Source: Mycolicibacterium senegalense (GTDB lineage: Bacteria; Actinomycetota; Actinomycetes; Mycobacteriales; Mycobacteriaceae). From it: a DNA stretch of 64,000 nt. The position numbers and the translations under genes were made by a program. The notes beneath the pieces were generated by a model. The model saw only the letters and a program-made list of their open reading frames with translations. It had not been told where the DNA came from and searched no databases. Numbering within the stretch: the stretch's first letter is position 1; each line of letters begins with the position of its first letter. Below, one piece after another: positions 1 to 7,279 of the stretch. The stretch is taken from contig NZ_CP081000.1 of NCBI RefSeq assembly GCF_019645875.1, forward strand, positions 4,092,001 through 4,156,000, in the 5' to 3' direction.

Positions 1-1
1 G

Positions 2-721
2 ACCGGTGAAGTGCTGGCGGCCGAGGCGCTGGTGCGCTGGCAACATCCGACACGCGGCCTGCTTTCCCCCGACTCGTTCATCGGAGTGGCCGAATCCATC
101 AACCTGGCAGGCGAGTTGGGCCGCTGGGTGTTGCGGAACGCGTGCGCCGAGTTCGCCCGGTGGCGGTCCGAGGGCGTCGGCCGCAATATCGTGCTGCGGA
201 TCAATGTGTCGCCGGTGCAGTTGGTGACCGACGGATTCGTGGCGTCGGTGGCCGGCATCATGAAGGAGTTCCGCCTGCCCCGTGGATCGGTGTGCCTGGA
301 GATCACCGAGAGCATCGTCGTACAGGACATCGAAACCACCCGGTCGACACTGACCGGACTGCACCAGGTCGGCGTGCAGGTTGCCATCGACGACTTCGGC
401 ACCGGCTACAGTGCGCTGTCGTTGTTGAAGTCACTTCCGGTGGACACCCTCAAGATCGACCGAAGTTTCGTCGCCGGGCTCGGATCAGATCCCGGCGACC
501 TGCCGATCGTGCGCGCGGTGATCGCGCTGGCCGGTGCGTTCGGCTTACAGCTCGTGGCCGAAGGCGTGGAGACGGAGCGGGCCGCACTGACGCTGTTGCG
601 GCACGGCTGCTACCGCGCGCAGGGCTTCTTGCTGTCCAAGCCGATCCTCGGCCACGAGATGGCCACTCTATTGGCCAAAGGGCGGGTGCCCGTGCATTTC
701 TCAGCCGCGCCGCGCGCGTGA
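2..721 (+). CDS. EAL-domain c-di-GMP phosphodiesterase (5'-truncated by window edge)
   Basis: The frame is open at the left edge, so only about the last 239 residues are seen. They form an EAL domain, which hydrolyses cyclic di-GMP to pGpG. The signature EALVRW lies at the very start. It is followed by RINVSPVQL, the LEITES glutamate motif, DDFGTGYS with paired metal-binding aspartates, LKIDRSF, and LVAEGVE near the end. All the usual catalytic acids appear present, so the domain is probably active. Mycobacterial EAL proteins usually carry GGDEF and sensor domains upstream, but these would lie outside the window. The gene ends 21 bases inside the 3' end of the convergent flavoprotein gene. 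Confidence 0.9.
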   Translation, partial: TGEVLAAEALVRWQHPTRGLLSPDSFIGVAESINLAGELGRWVLRNACAEFARWRSEGVGRNIVLRINVSPVQLVTDGFVASVAGIMKEFRLPRGSVCLEITESIVVQDIETTRSTLTGLHQVGVQVAIDDFGTGYSALSLLKSLPVDTLKIDRSFVAGLGSDPGDLPIVRAVIALAGAFGLQLVAEGVETERAALTLLRHGCYRAQGFLLSKPILGHEMATLLAKGRVPVHFSAAPRA

Positions 722-1576
722 ACGACCCGGCTCGCGGGCCGGGTCGTGCATTCCCCCGGACCGGCAGTATGCCGATCGCCCGGCGTCGGCGGGCTGGTGG
801 TCCAGGAGCTCGACGCGACCGAACCTGCTGGCGCTGTAGCCGACCAGGGCCAGCTGTAGGGGCTTGCCCGGCTCGATGAGTGGATCGGATGCCGCGACCG
901 CGACGCCACCGCGGGGATCAGTCGACAACGCCACACCGTGACGGACGCGCAGCGCCAGCGGACCATCGGCGGTGTCGATCACCGCCCCGAGAACCTCGCC
1001 CTCCTCGAACACGAGGCGCTGCAGCACGCCGGTGTCGTCGTCGATCTGCTTGTCGAAGATCTGCGCCGAAAGCCAGTCACCGACAACTGACGCAGCCTCG
1101 GATCCGCGTTCGACATCCACGGACCCGAGCAGCTTGACCTGGATCTCTTCGCCGGCGCGGGTCTTCATCGAGGTCGTACCCCGATCCGCCAACCGGGTGT
1201 AGAGCACGCCGTAGGGCGATGTCAGGCAATGCCGCGCCCAGTCCTGCAGCCGGGCACCGTAGAACGGTGCGATCCGCCCGCGCCCGGATACCGGGGTCCA
1301 GTCGCTGACCGGCCGAACCGTTACAGCGGTGTCGTATTCGGCGTCTGCGGCCGGCGGCAGGTCCGCCGACAAGGCGTCGAGGTACTCGCGGGTCTCGGGA
1401 TCGTCGATCCCGGCACCCAGCCACGGTGCCCCGAGTTCGGGCGCCACCGAGCCGGTGTTCGCGCTCTCGGGGCGGACGATACGCACGTCGAGCCCGGCAT
1501 CTGCCGCCACAACAGCCGCGGCCAACGCCCCGAAGCCGGAGCCACAGCAAACGACGTCGACTTCGTCATCCCACAT
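701..1576 (-). CDS. FAD-dependent oxidoreductase-like protein
   Basis: A 291-residue protein. An N-terminal Rossmann motif (VVCCGSGFGALAAA, about residues 9-22) and an acid/basic pattern at the end of the second strand (VRIVRPE) indicate FAD or NAD binding, as in fumarate reductase/ketosteroid dehydrogenase-type flavoproteins. It is much shorter than those families (450-570 residues), and the usual C-terminal FAD-contact motif was not seen. The substrate is therefore unknown. The last ~25 residues are Arg/Gly/Pro-rich and overlap the EAL gene and its terminator, so the true C-terminus may be degraded or extended. It is transcribed alone, divergent from the TetR pair. Confidence 0.6.
   Translation of the reverse strand: MWDDEVDVVCCGSGFGALAAAVVAADAGLDVRIVRPESANTGSVAPELGAPWLGAGIDDPETREYLDALSADLPPAADAEYDTAVTVRPVSDWTPVSGRGRIAPFYGARLQDWARHCLTSPYGVLYTRLADRGTTSMKTRAGEEIQVKLLGSVDVERGSEAASVVGDWLSAQIFDKQIDDDTGVLQRLVFEEGEVLGAVIDTADGPLALRVRHGVALSTDPRGGVAVAASDPLIEPGKPLQLALVGYSASRFGRVELLDHQPADAGRSAYCRSGGMHDPAREPGRSRARRG
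722..747 (+). terminator. Intrinsic-terminator-like hairpin after the EAL gene
   Basis: Perfect 10-bp arms (ACGACCCGGC and GCCGGGTCGT) with a 6-base loop start directly after the EAL stop codon. No T-run follows, which is common for mycobacterial hairpin terminators. The hairpin lies inside the 3' end of the opposing flavoprotein frame. Confidence 0.6.
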
Positions 1577-1950
1577 CGGCTAGTGACACTCCGACCGAAC
1601 GGTGGGATGCGTCATCAAGATCGAATCACATTGAGAGACATGGAAAATTGGGGTCGTCATGGCCCGCACCGGGATTCGAGGGGGATTGCCGGTGCAGGCC
1701 ATGACAACGCTTCCAGGATAGCCCTTGGCTACCGCCGACCGCCAAATGGTGGCGCTCGCCACTGTGCCCGCCGCGGTGGCGTGCGCCACCGCCGGGTGGG
1801 TCACCCGCGACGAACCAAGAGTTATCACGCTAAGCACGATACATACCTTTAGAATGTTATGCACGTACGGCGAAGACTTTGAGTCTGCTGGTGACGACGG
1901 CGAGATCAGATACATGGCCGCCGGCCGATCAGAGTCAGAAAGGCCCCGAG
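1577..1950. other. Intergenic region between flavoprotein and TetR pair
   Basis: These 374 bases show no credible gene; the frames lack the third-position GC bias of the neighbours. GC content falls in the right half, which should hold the divergent promoters. A TAGAAT hexamer at 1850-1855 could be a -10 element for the plus strand, and it lies inside the palindromic site annotated at 1839-1861. Confidence 0.6.
1839..1861. promoter_or_regulatory. Possible ScbR-type autoregulatory operator
   Basis: The stretch ATACATACCTTTAGAATGTT is an imperfect palindrome. It resembles gamma-butyrolactone-receptor operators (ACATACC then a right half resembling GGTTTGT) and sits about 90 bases upstream of two ScbR-like TetR genes. 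A -10-like TAGAAT lies within it. The match is partial and no footprint evidence is available, so this is inference from position and pattern. Confidence 0.35.
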
Positions 1951-2661
1951 GTGACTGAGCAGCTCGACCGGCGAGCAGAGCTGACGCGTCTCCAGATTCT
2001 GCAGGCGGCGGCCCGCCAGTTCGCGCACACGCCATACAGCCTGGTCAGCCTCGATGACATCCTCGCCGATGCGACCGTCACGAAGGGTGCGTTGTACTTC
2101 CACTTCCGGTCCAAGCACGCGCTCGCGGTGTCGCTCGTCGAGCACCGCACCGCCCGCGCCAACAAGTCGGTCGAGGAGGTCCTGGCCCGCAATCTGTCCG
2201 GAGCAGAGACGTTGATCGACCTCTCATGCCTGGTGGCCGCCGAGGACATCGGCGACCCGATGGCCCGGGCCTGCCTCAACCTGGTCGAATCCATCGGCCG
2301 GACCGACGACCTCGGGCCACGGGTGCTCGACGAATGGGTGCAAGGATTCGCCGGCATCGCCAAACGTGCCATCGGTGAGGGCGATTTCACCGCCGACTCG
2401 GACCCCGAGGCCATCGCCCGGTTGCTGGTTTCGATCTACCTGGGGGTACGCCAGACGAGCGACCTCGACGATCCCCCGCGGTTCCTCACCGACCTCGAGC
2501 ACAGCTGGCGGCTGGCGCTGCCCGGATTCGTCGAGCCGCAACGGCTCCCCTACCTCAAACAGTTCATCCGACGACGCACCGCGGTGGGCGTCAAGAAGGT
2601 TGTCTCCTTGCACCCCAACCCCGCCGCCGATGCGGTGAACGCAACCCTCGGGCGAGGCTGA
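1951..2661 (+). CDS. TetR-family regulator, ScbR-like (first of a tandem pair)
   Basis: An N-terminal helix-turn-helix with SLDDILADATVTKGALYFHF is the classic TetR recognition-helix signature. The C-terminal region includes DPMARACLNLVE and LEHSWRLALPG, which resemble the gamma-butyrolactone receptor (ScbR/ArpA) subgroup. A GTG start at 1951 was chosen because an A/G-rich ribosome-binding stretch (GAAAGG) precedes it and the HTH then begins near residue 15; the frame is open upstream to 1879, but that stretch is poor coding sequence. It ends one base before the next TetR gene starts, so the two are co-transcribed. The natural ligand is unknown. Confidence 0.82.
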   Translation: MTEQLDRRAELTRLQILQAAARQFAHTPYSLVSLDDILADATVTKGALYFHFRSKHALAVSLVEHRTARANKSVEEVLARNLSGAETLIDLSCLVAAEDIGDPMARACLNLVESIGRTDDLGPRVLDEWVQGFAGIAKRAIGEGDFTADSDPEAIARLLVSIYLGVRQTSDLDDPPRFLTDLEHSWRLALPGFVEPQRLPYLKQFIRRRTAVGVKKVVSLHPNPAADAVNATLGRG

Positions 2662-2662
2662 C

Positions 2663-3316
2663 ATGGCACGCCAGGCCCGATCCGAACTGACCCGGCAGAA
2701 GATCATCACCGCCGCCGTCGACCTTTTCAGTGAGCAGGGCTATCCGGCGACCGGACTCGGCGACATCATCGCGCGGGCCGAGATGACCAAGGGCGCGCTG
2801 TACTACCACTTCGACTCGAAAGAATCTCTGGCCGAAGCGATCATCAGCGACGGCGGCTCCGCAATGCTGGCCACCTTCCACGCCATCGCCGAATCCTCTT
2901 CGCCGGCTTTGGAAAACACCATCCACGGATTGTTCGTCGTGGCCGACTTCGCCCGCTCGGACCGGGTGGCACAGATCGGCATGCACTTGCTCCGTACGTT
3001 CAGCGGTATCAATCCCGCCGCCACCCGGGTGTATACGAGCTGGCTCGATGAGCTCCGCACGCAGTTGGACCAGGCAGCCAACGAGGGCGACCTACGGGAC
3101 GATCTCGACGTTGCCGGCGCCGCCGAAGTGATCCTGGGGTCGATGCTGGGCGCAGAGGCCCTCTCCCGCGCCAACGCCACAGGCATCGACTTGCGCGAAC
3201 GGTTAGCCCACACGTGGGATCTGCTGCTTCCCTCCATCGTCAGCCGGGAATCACTGGACTACTTCCGTGAGTTCCTGGCTCGCGAATCGCTGCGCCGTGC
3301 GCAGGCCGCGGGCTAG
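2663..3316 (+). CDS. TetR-family regulator, ScbR-like (second of the pair)
   Basis: A 217-residue TetR protein with a textbook HTH (TGLGDIIARAEMTKGALYYHF, about residues 27-47). The body contains a lengthy helical ligand domain ending in LAHTWDLLLPSIV, also of the ScbR type. Its start lies one base after the stop of the preceding regulator, so the pair probably form one transcript and may arise from duplication, although the sequences have diverged well beyond the HTH. Two such proteins could act as a heterodimer or as a sensor pair. No obvious butyrolactone synthase gene (AfsA type) lies in the window. Confidence 0.85.
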   Translation: MARQARSELTRQKIITAAVDLFSEQGYPATGLGDIIARAEMTKGALYYHFDSKESLAEAIISDGGSAMLATFHAIAESSSPALENTIHGLFVVADFARSDRVAQIGMHLLRTFSGINPAATRVYTSWLDELRTQLDQAANEGDLRDDLDVAGAAEVILGSMLGAEALSRANATGIDLRERLAHTWDLLLPSIVSRESLDYFREFLARESLRRAQAAG

Positions 3317-3318
3317 CC

Positions 3319-3720
3319 CTACAGCTCCTCGGCCCACAACCGTTCGGTGAGGTCCTGGAACGTCGCCAGCGCCACCGGATCGTCGCCACGCAGTAGTGCC
3401 GACTTGCTCATCCGCGCCCGCACGATCGAGCCGTCGTCGTGGACGAGGTCGACCAGCAGGCCGGCATTGGCCCGCATCACCGAGACAGCCGATCCATCGG
3501 TGGGCAGCGAGTGGAAGACCTCAGCAAACTGCATGCGCTTGACCGCTTCGGTGTCGCGGCCGACCATCTCACCGAAAGCAGTGTTGGCGAAGAGGATCGT
3601 TCCGTCCTCGGCGATGGCCAACACCGGCACCGGGAACCGCTCCAGCACCACCAGCGCAGGAATGTTCTGCAGCAGTGTCATCGGAGATTGGGGGTCCTGA
3701 CCACCCTGGCGACGCTCCAC
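3319..3720 (-). CDS. PAS-domain protein
   Basis: About 133 residues carrying one PAS domain (VPVLAIAEDGTILFANTAF, then VGRDTEAVKRMQFAEVF and a terminal LATFQDLTERLWAEEL). No kinase, GGDEF or HTH output domain follows, so this is a stand-alone sensory or scaffold module. The start is uncertain: GTG at 3720 is used here, ATG at 3681 (MTLLQNIP) would give a 120-residue PAS-only protein, and TTG at 3810 is also in frame. It converges on the TetR pair with only two bases between the stop codons and is divergent from the fadE operon. Confidence 0.75.
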   Translation of the reverse strand: MERRQGGQDPQSPMTLLQNIPALVVLERFPVPVLAIAEDGTILFANTAFGEMVGRDTEAVKRMQFAEVFHSLPTDGSAVSVMRANAGLLVDLVHDDGSIVRARMSKSALLRGDDPVALATFQDLTERLWAEEL

Positions 3721-3880
3721 GAGTCCGATTATCGCCCGCGGCGCCGACCGGGTGCCACCAGCGTCCAGCAACGCGCCGCACCGACGCCGCTTCGTCGGTT
3801 CGACTGACAACGCGGGGGTGGCCTACGCCACTTGACTAACTAGGTTTACTCTGTGAACGACACCAGCAGAAGGGGCGGGC

Positions 3881-5113
3881 ATGGACCTGAAGTGGTCGAC
3901 GAGCGACCAGGAATTCCGCGATGAGGTGCGCGAGTTTCTCGCCAAGAATCTGACTCCCGAACTTCGGCGCGCGGGCCAGTTGATGACCAGCGTGTATGCC
4001 GATCACGAGGCCAGCATGGCCTGGCAGAAGATCCTCCACGCACGTGGCTGGGCCGCACCCGCGTGGCCGGTGGAACACGGCGGCTGCGACTGGAGCCTGA
4101 CCCAGCACTACATCTTCAGCCGCGAGTCGACGCTGGCCGGTGCCCCGTCGCTGTCGCCGATGGGCATCCGCATGGTCGCGCACGCGATCATCAAATTCGG
4201 CACCCAAGCCCAGAAGGACTACTTCCTGCCCGGCATCCTGACCGGCGAGGTGTTCTTCTGCCAGGGTTACTCCGAGCCCGAGGCCGGCTCGGACCTCGCC
4301 GCGCTGTCGATGTCGGCGGTCTCCGACGGAGACGACCTCGTCTGCACCGGCAGCAAGATCTGGACCACGCACGCCCAGGAAGCCAACTGGATGTTCGCGC
4401 TGGTCCGCACTACCCGCGGCGCCAAGAAGCAGCAGGGCATCACGTTCGTTCTGATCGACATGACCTCCCCCGGCATCGAAATCCGCCCGCTGGTGATGAC
4501 TTCCGGTGAAGAGGTACAGAATCAGGTCTTCTTCGATGAGGTCCGGGTCCCGAAATCCAACGTGATCGGCGCGATCGACGACGGCTGGACCGTCGCCAAG
4601 TACCTGCTGGAATTCGAGCGCGGCGGCGGCGCCAACGCGCCGGCGTTGCAAGTCTTGGGTGAGGAAATCGCCACGGCCGCAGCGCAAATGCCAGGACCGT
4701 CGGGCGGGAAGCTGATCGATGACCCCGGCTTCAGCCGTAGGCTCGCCGATGCCCGCCTGCGCACCGACGTCCTGGAGATCCTGGAATACCAGGTGCTGGC
4801 CGCCGTGGCCGAGGGCGGCCATCCGGGCACGGCATCATCGATGCTCAAGGTCTTGAGCACCGAACTGAGCCAAACACTCACCGAACTCTCGATGGAGGCC
4901 GCAGGTCCGCTCGCCCGGGCCTACCAGCCGCACGCCACCTTCCCGGGCGGTCCGGTGGCCGACTACGAACCGCCCGCCGACGGGTATCACAGCGGCGCTC
5001 CGTGGCAGGCGGTGGCACCACTGCGGTACTTCAACGACCGGGCCGGCTCGATCTACGCGGGCAGCAACGAAATTCAACGAAACATCCTCGCCAAGGCAGA
5101 ACTGGGGCTCTAG
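3881..5113 (+). CDS. Acyl-CoA dehydrogenase (FadE), first subunit of a pair
   Basis: A 410-residue FAD-dependent acyl-CoA dehydrogenase that introduces an alpha-beta double bond in an acyl-CoA. Visible motifs are CQGYSEPEAGSD (substrate/FAD loop), WTTHAQEANWMF, and the C-terminal YAGSNEIQRNI. The position that holds the catalytic Glu in medium-chain enzymes (YEGTxEIQ) is Ala here. That pattern fits one chain of the heteromeric actinobacterial FadE enzymes, in which the partner may supply the base. The next gene starts immediately after this stop. A ribosome-binding stretch (AGAAGGGG) precedes the ATG. The substrate is not evident; steroid side-chain and branched acyl-CoAs are typical for such pairs. 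Confidence 0.88.
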   Translation: MDLKWSTSDQEFRDEVREFLAKNLTPELRRAGQLMTSVYADHEASMAWQKILHARGWAAPAWPVEHGGCDWSLTQHYIFSRESTLAGAPSLSPMGIRMVAHAIIKFGTQAQKDYFLPGILTGEVFFCQGYSEPEAGSDLAALSMSAVSDGDDLVCTGSKIWTTHAQEANWMFALVRTTRGAKKQQGITFVLIDMTSPGIEIRPLVMTSGEEVQNQVFFDEVRVPKSNVIGAIDDGWTVAKYLLEFERGGGANAPALQVLGEEIATAAAQMPGPSGGKLIDDPGFSRRLADARLRTDVLEILEYQVLAAVAEGGHPGTASSMLKVLSTELSQTLTELSMEAAGPLARAYQPHATFPGGPVADYEPPADGYHSGAPWQAVAPLRYFNDRAGSIYAGSNEIQRNILAKAELGL

Positions 5114-6256
5114 ATGGACTTCAACCTGACCAACGAACAGGAACTGCTGCGCGACGGGCTGACCAAGTTCCTGGCCAGTCGCTACGACCTGGCCTCCAGC
5201 CGTGCCGCGGCCAAGACCGGACCGGGCTGGCAGCCCGAGATCTGGCGCGGCTTCGCCGACGAACTCGGCATCCTCGGCGCCACCCTGCCCGAGGAGGCCG
5301 GCGGTATCGGTGGCGGCCCGGTCGAAACCATGGTCATCGCAGAGGCTTTGGGCCACGCCCTGGTGATCGAACCGTTCGTGGACACCGTGGTGGTGGCCGG
5401 CGGCCTGCTGCACCGGTCGGGCGACGAGAGCGCCGCGGCCCTGTTGGAGGACATCGTGGCGGGCTCGTCCATCGCCGCCCTGGCGGCGACCGAGCCCACC
5501 TCCGGCGACAACTGGCGCGATGTGTCCACCACCGCCCACCGCGACGGCGAGGAGTGGGTACTCAACGGCACCAAGGTGATGGCCGTCAACGCACCGCTGG
5601 CCACGCACCTGCTGGTGACCGCACGTACCTCGGGGGAACGTGCCGACACCGACGGGATCTCCCTGTTCGTGGTCGATATCGCCTCGTTGTCAACGGGATT
5701 CACCGCACACCCGTACCGCACGGTAGATGACCGACGGGCCTCGGACCTGACGTTCTCCGATGTCCGCCTGCCGGCCTCGGCGTTGCTGGGAGCCGAGGGA
5801 CAGGCCTGGCCGTCGCTGGAACTGGCCCGCGACGAGGGAGCGGCGGCGGTGTGCGCCGAGGCGGTGGGCGGCATGCGCAAGGTGCTGGCCGACACGGTCG
5901 AGTACTGCAAACAGCGCCAGCAGTTCGGCCTGCCCATCGGCAGCTTCCAGGCATTGCAGCACCGTATGGTCGACATGCACATGGAGGTCGAACAGGCCTC
6001 AGCGGCGGTCTATCTCGCCGTGCTGAACCTCGATGCCGAACCCGCACAGCGCGCCAGGGCGGTGTCGGCGGCCAAGGCCACCATCGGGCGCGCCGCGCGC
6101 TTTGTCGGGCAGAACGCCGTACAGCTGCACGGCGGCATGGGTATGACCGAGGAGCTGGCGATCGGTCACTACTTCAAACGTCTCACCGCCGTCCAGTACG
6201 AGTTCGGCTCAACCGATTACCACGTCAGCCGCTACGCGGAGCTGACCCGGGCCTGA
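5114..6256 (+). CDS. Acyl-CoA dehydrogenase (FadE), second subunit of a pair
   Basis: A 380-residue acyl-CoA dehydrogenase starting on the base after the stop of the preceding FadE. N-terminal FNLTNEQELLRDGL, a weakly conserved central FAD/substrate segment (AATEPTSGDNW) and QLHGGMGMTEELAIGHYFKR are visible; the QxHGGxG and MTxE motifs contact FAD and the dimer partner. The C-terminus (YEFGSTDYH) lacks the YEGTxE arrangement. An acidic stretch in the helix around ELARDEGAAAVCAEA could provide the catalytic Glu, as in isovaleryl-type enzymes. Close coupling with the first FadE predicts an alpha2-beta2 complex. Confidence 0.87.
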   Translation: MDFNLTNEQELLRDGLTKFLASRYDLASSRAAAKTGPGWQPEIWRGFADELGILGATLPEEAGGIGGGPVETMVIAEALGHALVIEPFVDTVVVAGGLLHRSGDESAAALLEDIVAGSSIAALAATEPTSGDNWRDVSTTAHRDGEEWVLNGTKVMAVNAPLATHLLVTARTSGERADTDGISLFVVDIASLSTGFTAHPYRTVDDRRASDLTFSDVRLPASALLGAEGQAWPSLELARDEGAAAVCAEAVGGMRKVLADTVEYCKQRQQFGLPIGSFQALQHRMVDMHMEVEQASAAVYLAVLNLDAEPAQRARAVSAAKATIGRAARFVGQNAVQLHGGMGMTEELAIGHYFKRLTAVQYEFGSTDYHVSRYAELTRA

Positions 6257-6275
6257 AACAGCCGCCACATCGATA

Positions 6276-6323
6276 CTGAATCCAGGGACAGGACCAGCCG
6301 ACCGGTCTTGTCCCTGGATTCAG
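6276..6323 (+). terminator. Strong hairpin downstream of the fadE pair
   Basis: Two 20-base arms (6276-6295 and 6304-6323) match at 19 of 20 positions around an 8-base loop. The hairpin begins 19 bases after the second fadE stop. No T-run follows. It ends 56 bases before the chosen start of the EamA transporter, so it should separate the two units or attenuate transcription into the transporter. Confidence 0.7.
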
Positions 6324-6379
6324 CCAGGCTTCGCGAACGCGAGCAGCACCGTGAGATCAGGGCCCGTACGCTGGAGCGG

Positions 6380-7279
6380 GTGAGCGTGCGGGGTTGGCTG
6401 CTGTTGGGCGCCATGAGCCTCATCTGGGGCATCCCGTACCTGTTGATCAAGATCGCCGTCGAAGGCGTCTCGGTGCCCGTGCTGGTCCTTGCCCGCACCG
6501 CGGTCGGCGCAGCCGTGCTGCTGCCGCTGGTGATGTCACGCGCCGCCTGGGCGCCAGTGCTGCGGCATTGGCGGCCCGTGCTGGCGTTCGCGTTCTTCGA
6601 GATCATCGCGGCGTGGTTCCTGCTCACCGATGCCGAACGGCACCTGAGCAGCTCGCTCACCGGTCTGCTGATCGCGACCGCCCCGATCATCGCCGCCGTT
6701 CTCGACCGGCTCACCGGTGGAGAACGGTTGAGCGCCAAGCGAATCACCGGCCTTGGGGTGGGGCTGGCCGGTGTGGCCGTACTCGCCGGCCCGGGTCTGG
6801 CCGGCGGACACGGCTGGCCCATCGCCGAAGTGCTGTTGGTGGCAACCTGTTACGCAATCGCCCCGCTGATCGCGGCACGGTATCTGGGTGAGGTGCCGAC
6901 CCTTCCGCTGACCGCGGCATGCCTGACGCTCGCGGCCCTGATCTACACCACCCCGGCGCTGTTGACCTGGCCGGACCAGATGCCGTCGCGGCGGGTGCTG
7001 ATGGCGCTGGCCGCACTCGCCGTGATCTGCACCGCGCTGGCATTCGTGGTGTTCTTCGCGCTGATCCGCGAAGTCGGGGGCGCGCGGGCGCTGATCTTCA
7101 CCTACATCAACCCGGCCGTCGCGCTGGCCGCCGGCGTCGTCGTGCTCGGCGAACCTCTGACGGTGTACAACGTCGCCGGGCTGGCGCTGATCCTGGCCGG
7201 GTCGGTCCTGGCGACCCGCCCGCCCCGGGATCCCAATCCGGAGATCGAAACGGAAGTCAGCCGCGCAGGCCCGCGCTGA
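6380..7279 (+). CDS. EamA/DMT-family transporter
   Basis: A 299-residue inner-membrane protein with ten hydrophobic segments in two EamA repeats (LLGAMSLIWGIPYLLIKIA opens repeat 1; ALAFVVFFALIREVGGARA lies in repeat 2). Members export amino acids, nucleosides or drugs, and the substrate cannot be inferred here. GTG at 6380 is chosen because GGAG precedes it and the first membrane helix begins a few residues later. A TTG at 6308 in the same frame falls inside the hairpin at 6276-6323 and is unlikely to be used. The gene converges on the FprB-like gene with a 23-base overlap. Confidence 0.8.
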   Translation: MSVRGWLLLGAMSLIWGIPYLLIKIAVEGVSVPVLVLARTAVGAAVLLPLVMSRAAWAPVLRHWRPVLAFAFFEIIAAWFLLTDAERHLSSSLTGLLIATAPIIAAVLDRLTGGERLSAKRITGLGVGLAGVAVLAGPGLAGGHGWPIAEVLLVATCYAIAPLIAARYLGEVPTLPLTAACLTLAALIYTTPALLTWPDQMPSRRVLMALAALAVICTALAFVVFFALIREVGGARALIFTYINPAVALAAGVVVLGEPLTVYNVAGLALILAGSVLATRPPRDPNPEIETEVSRAGPR

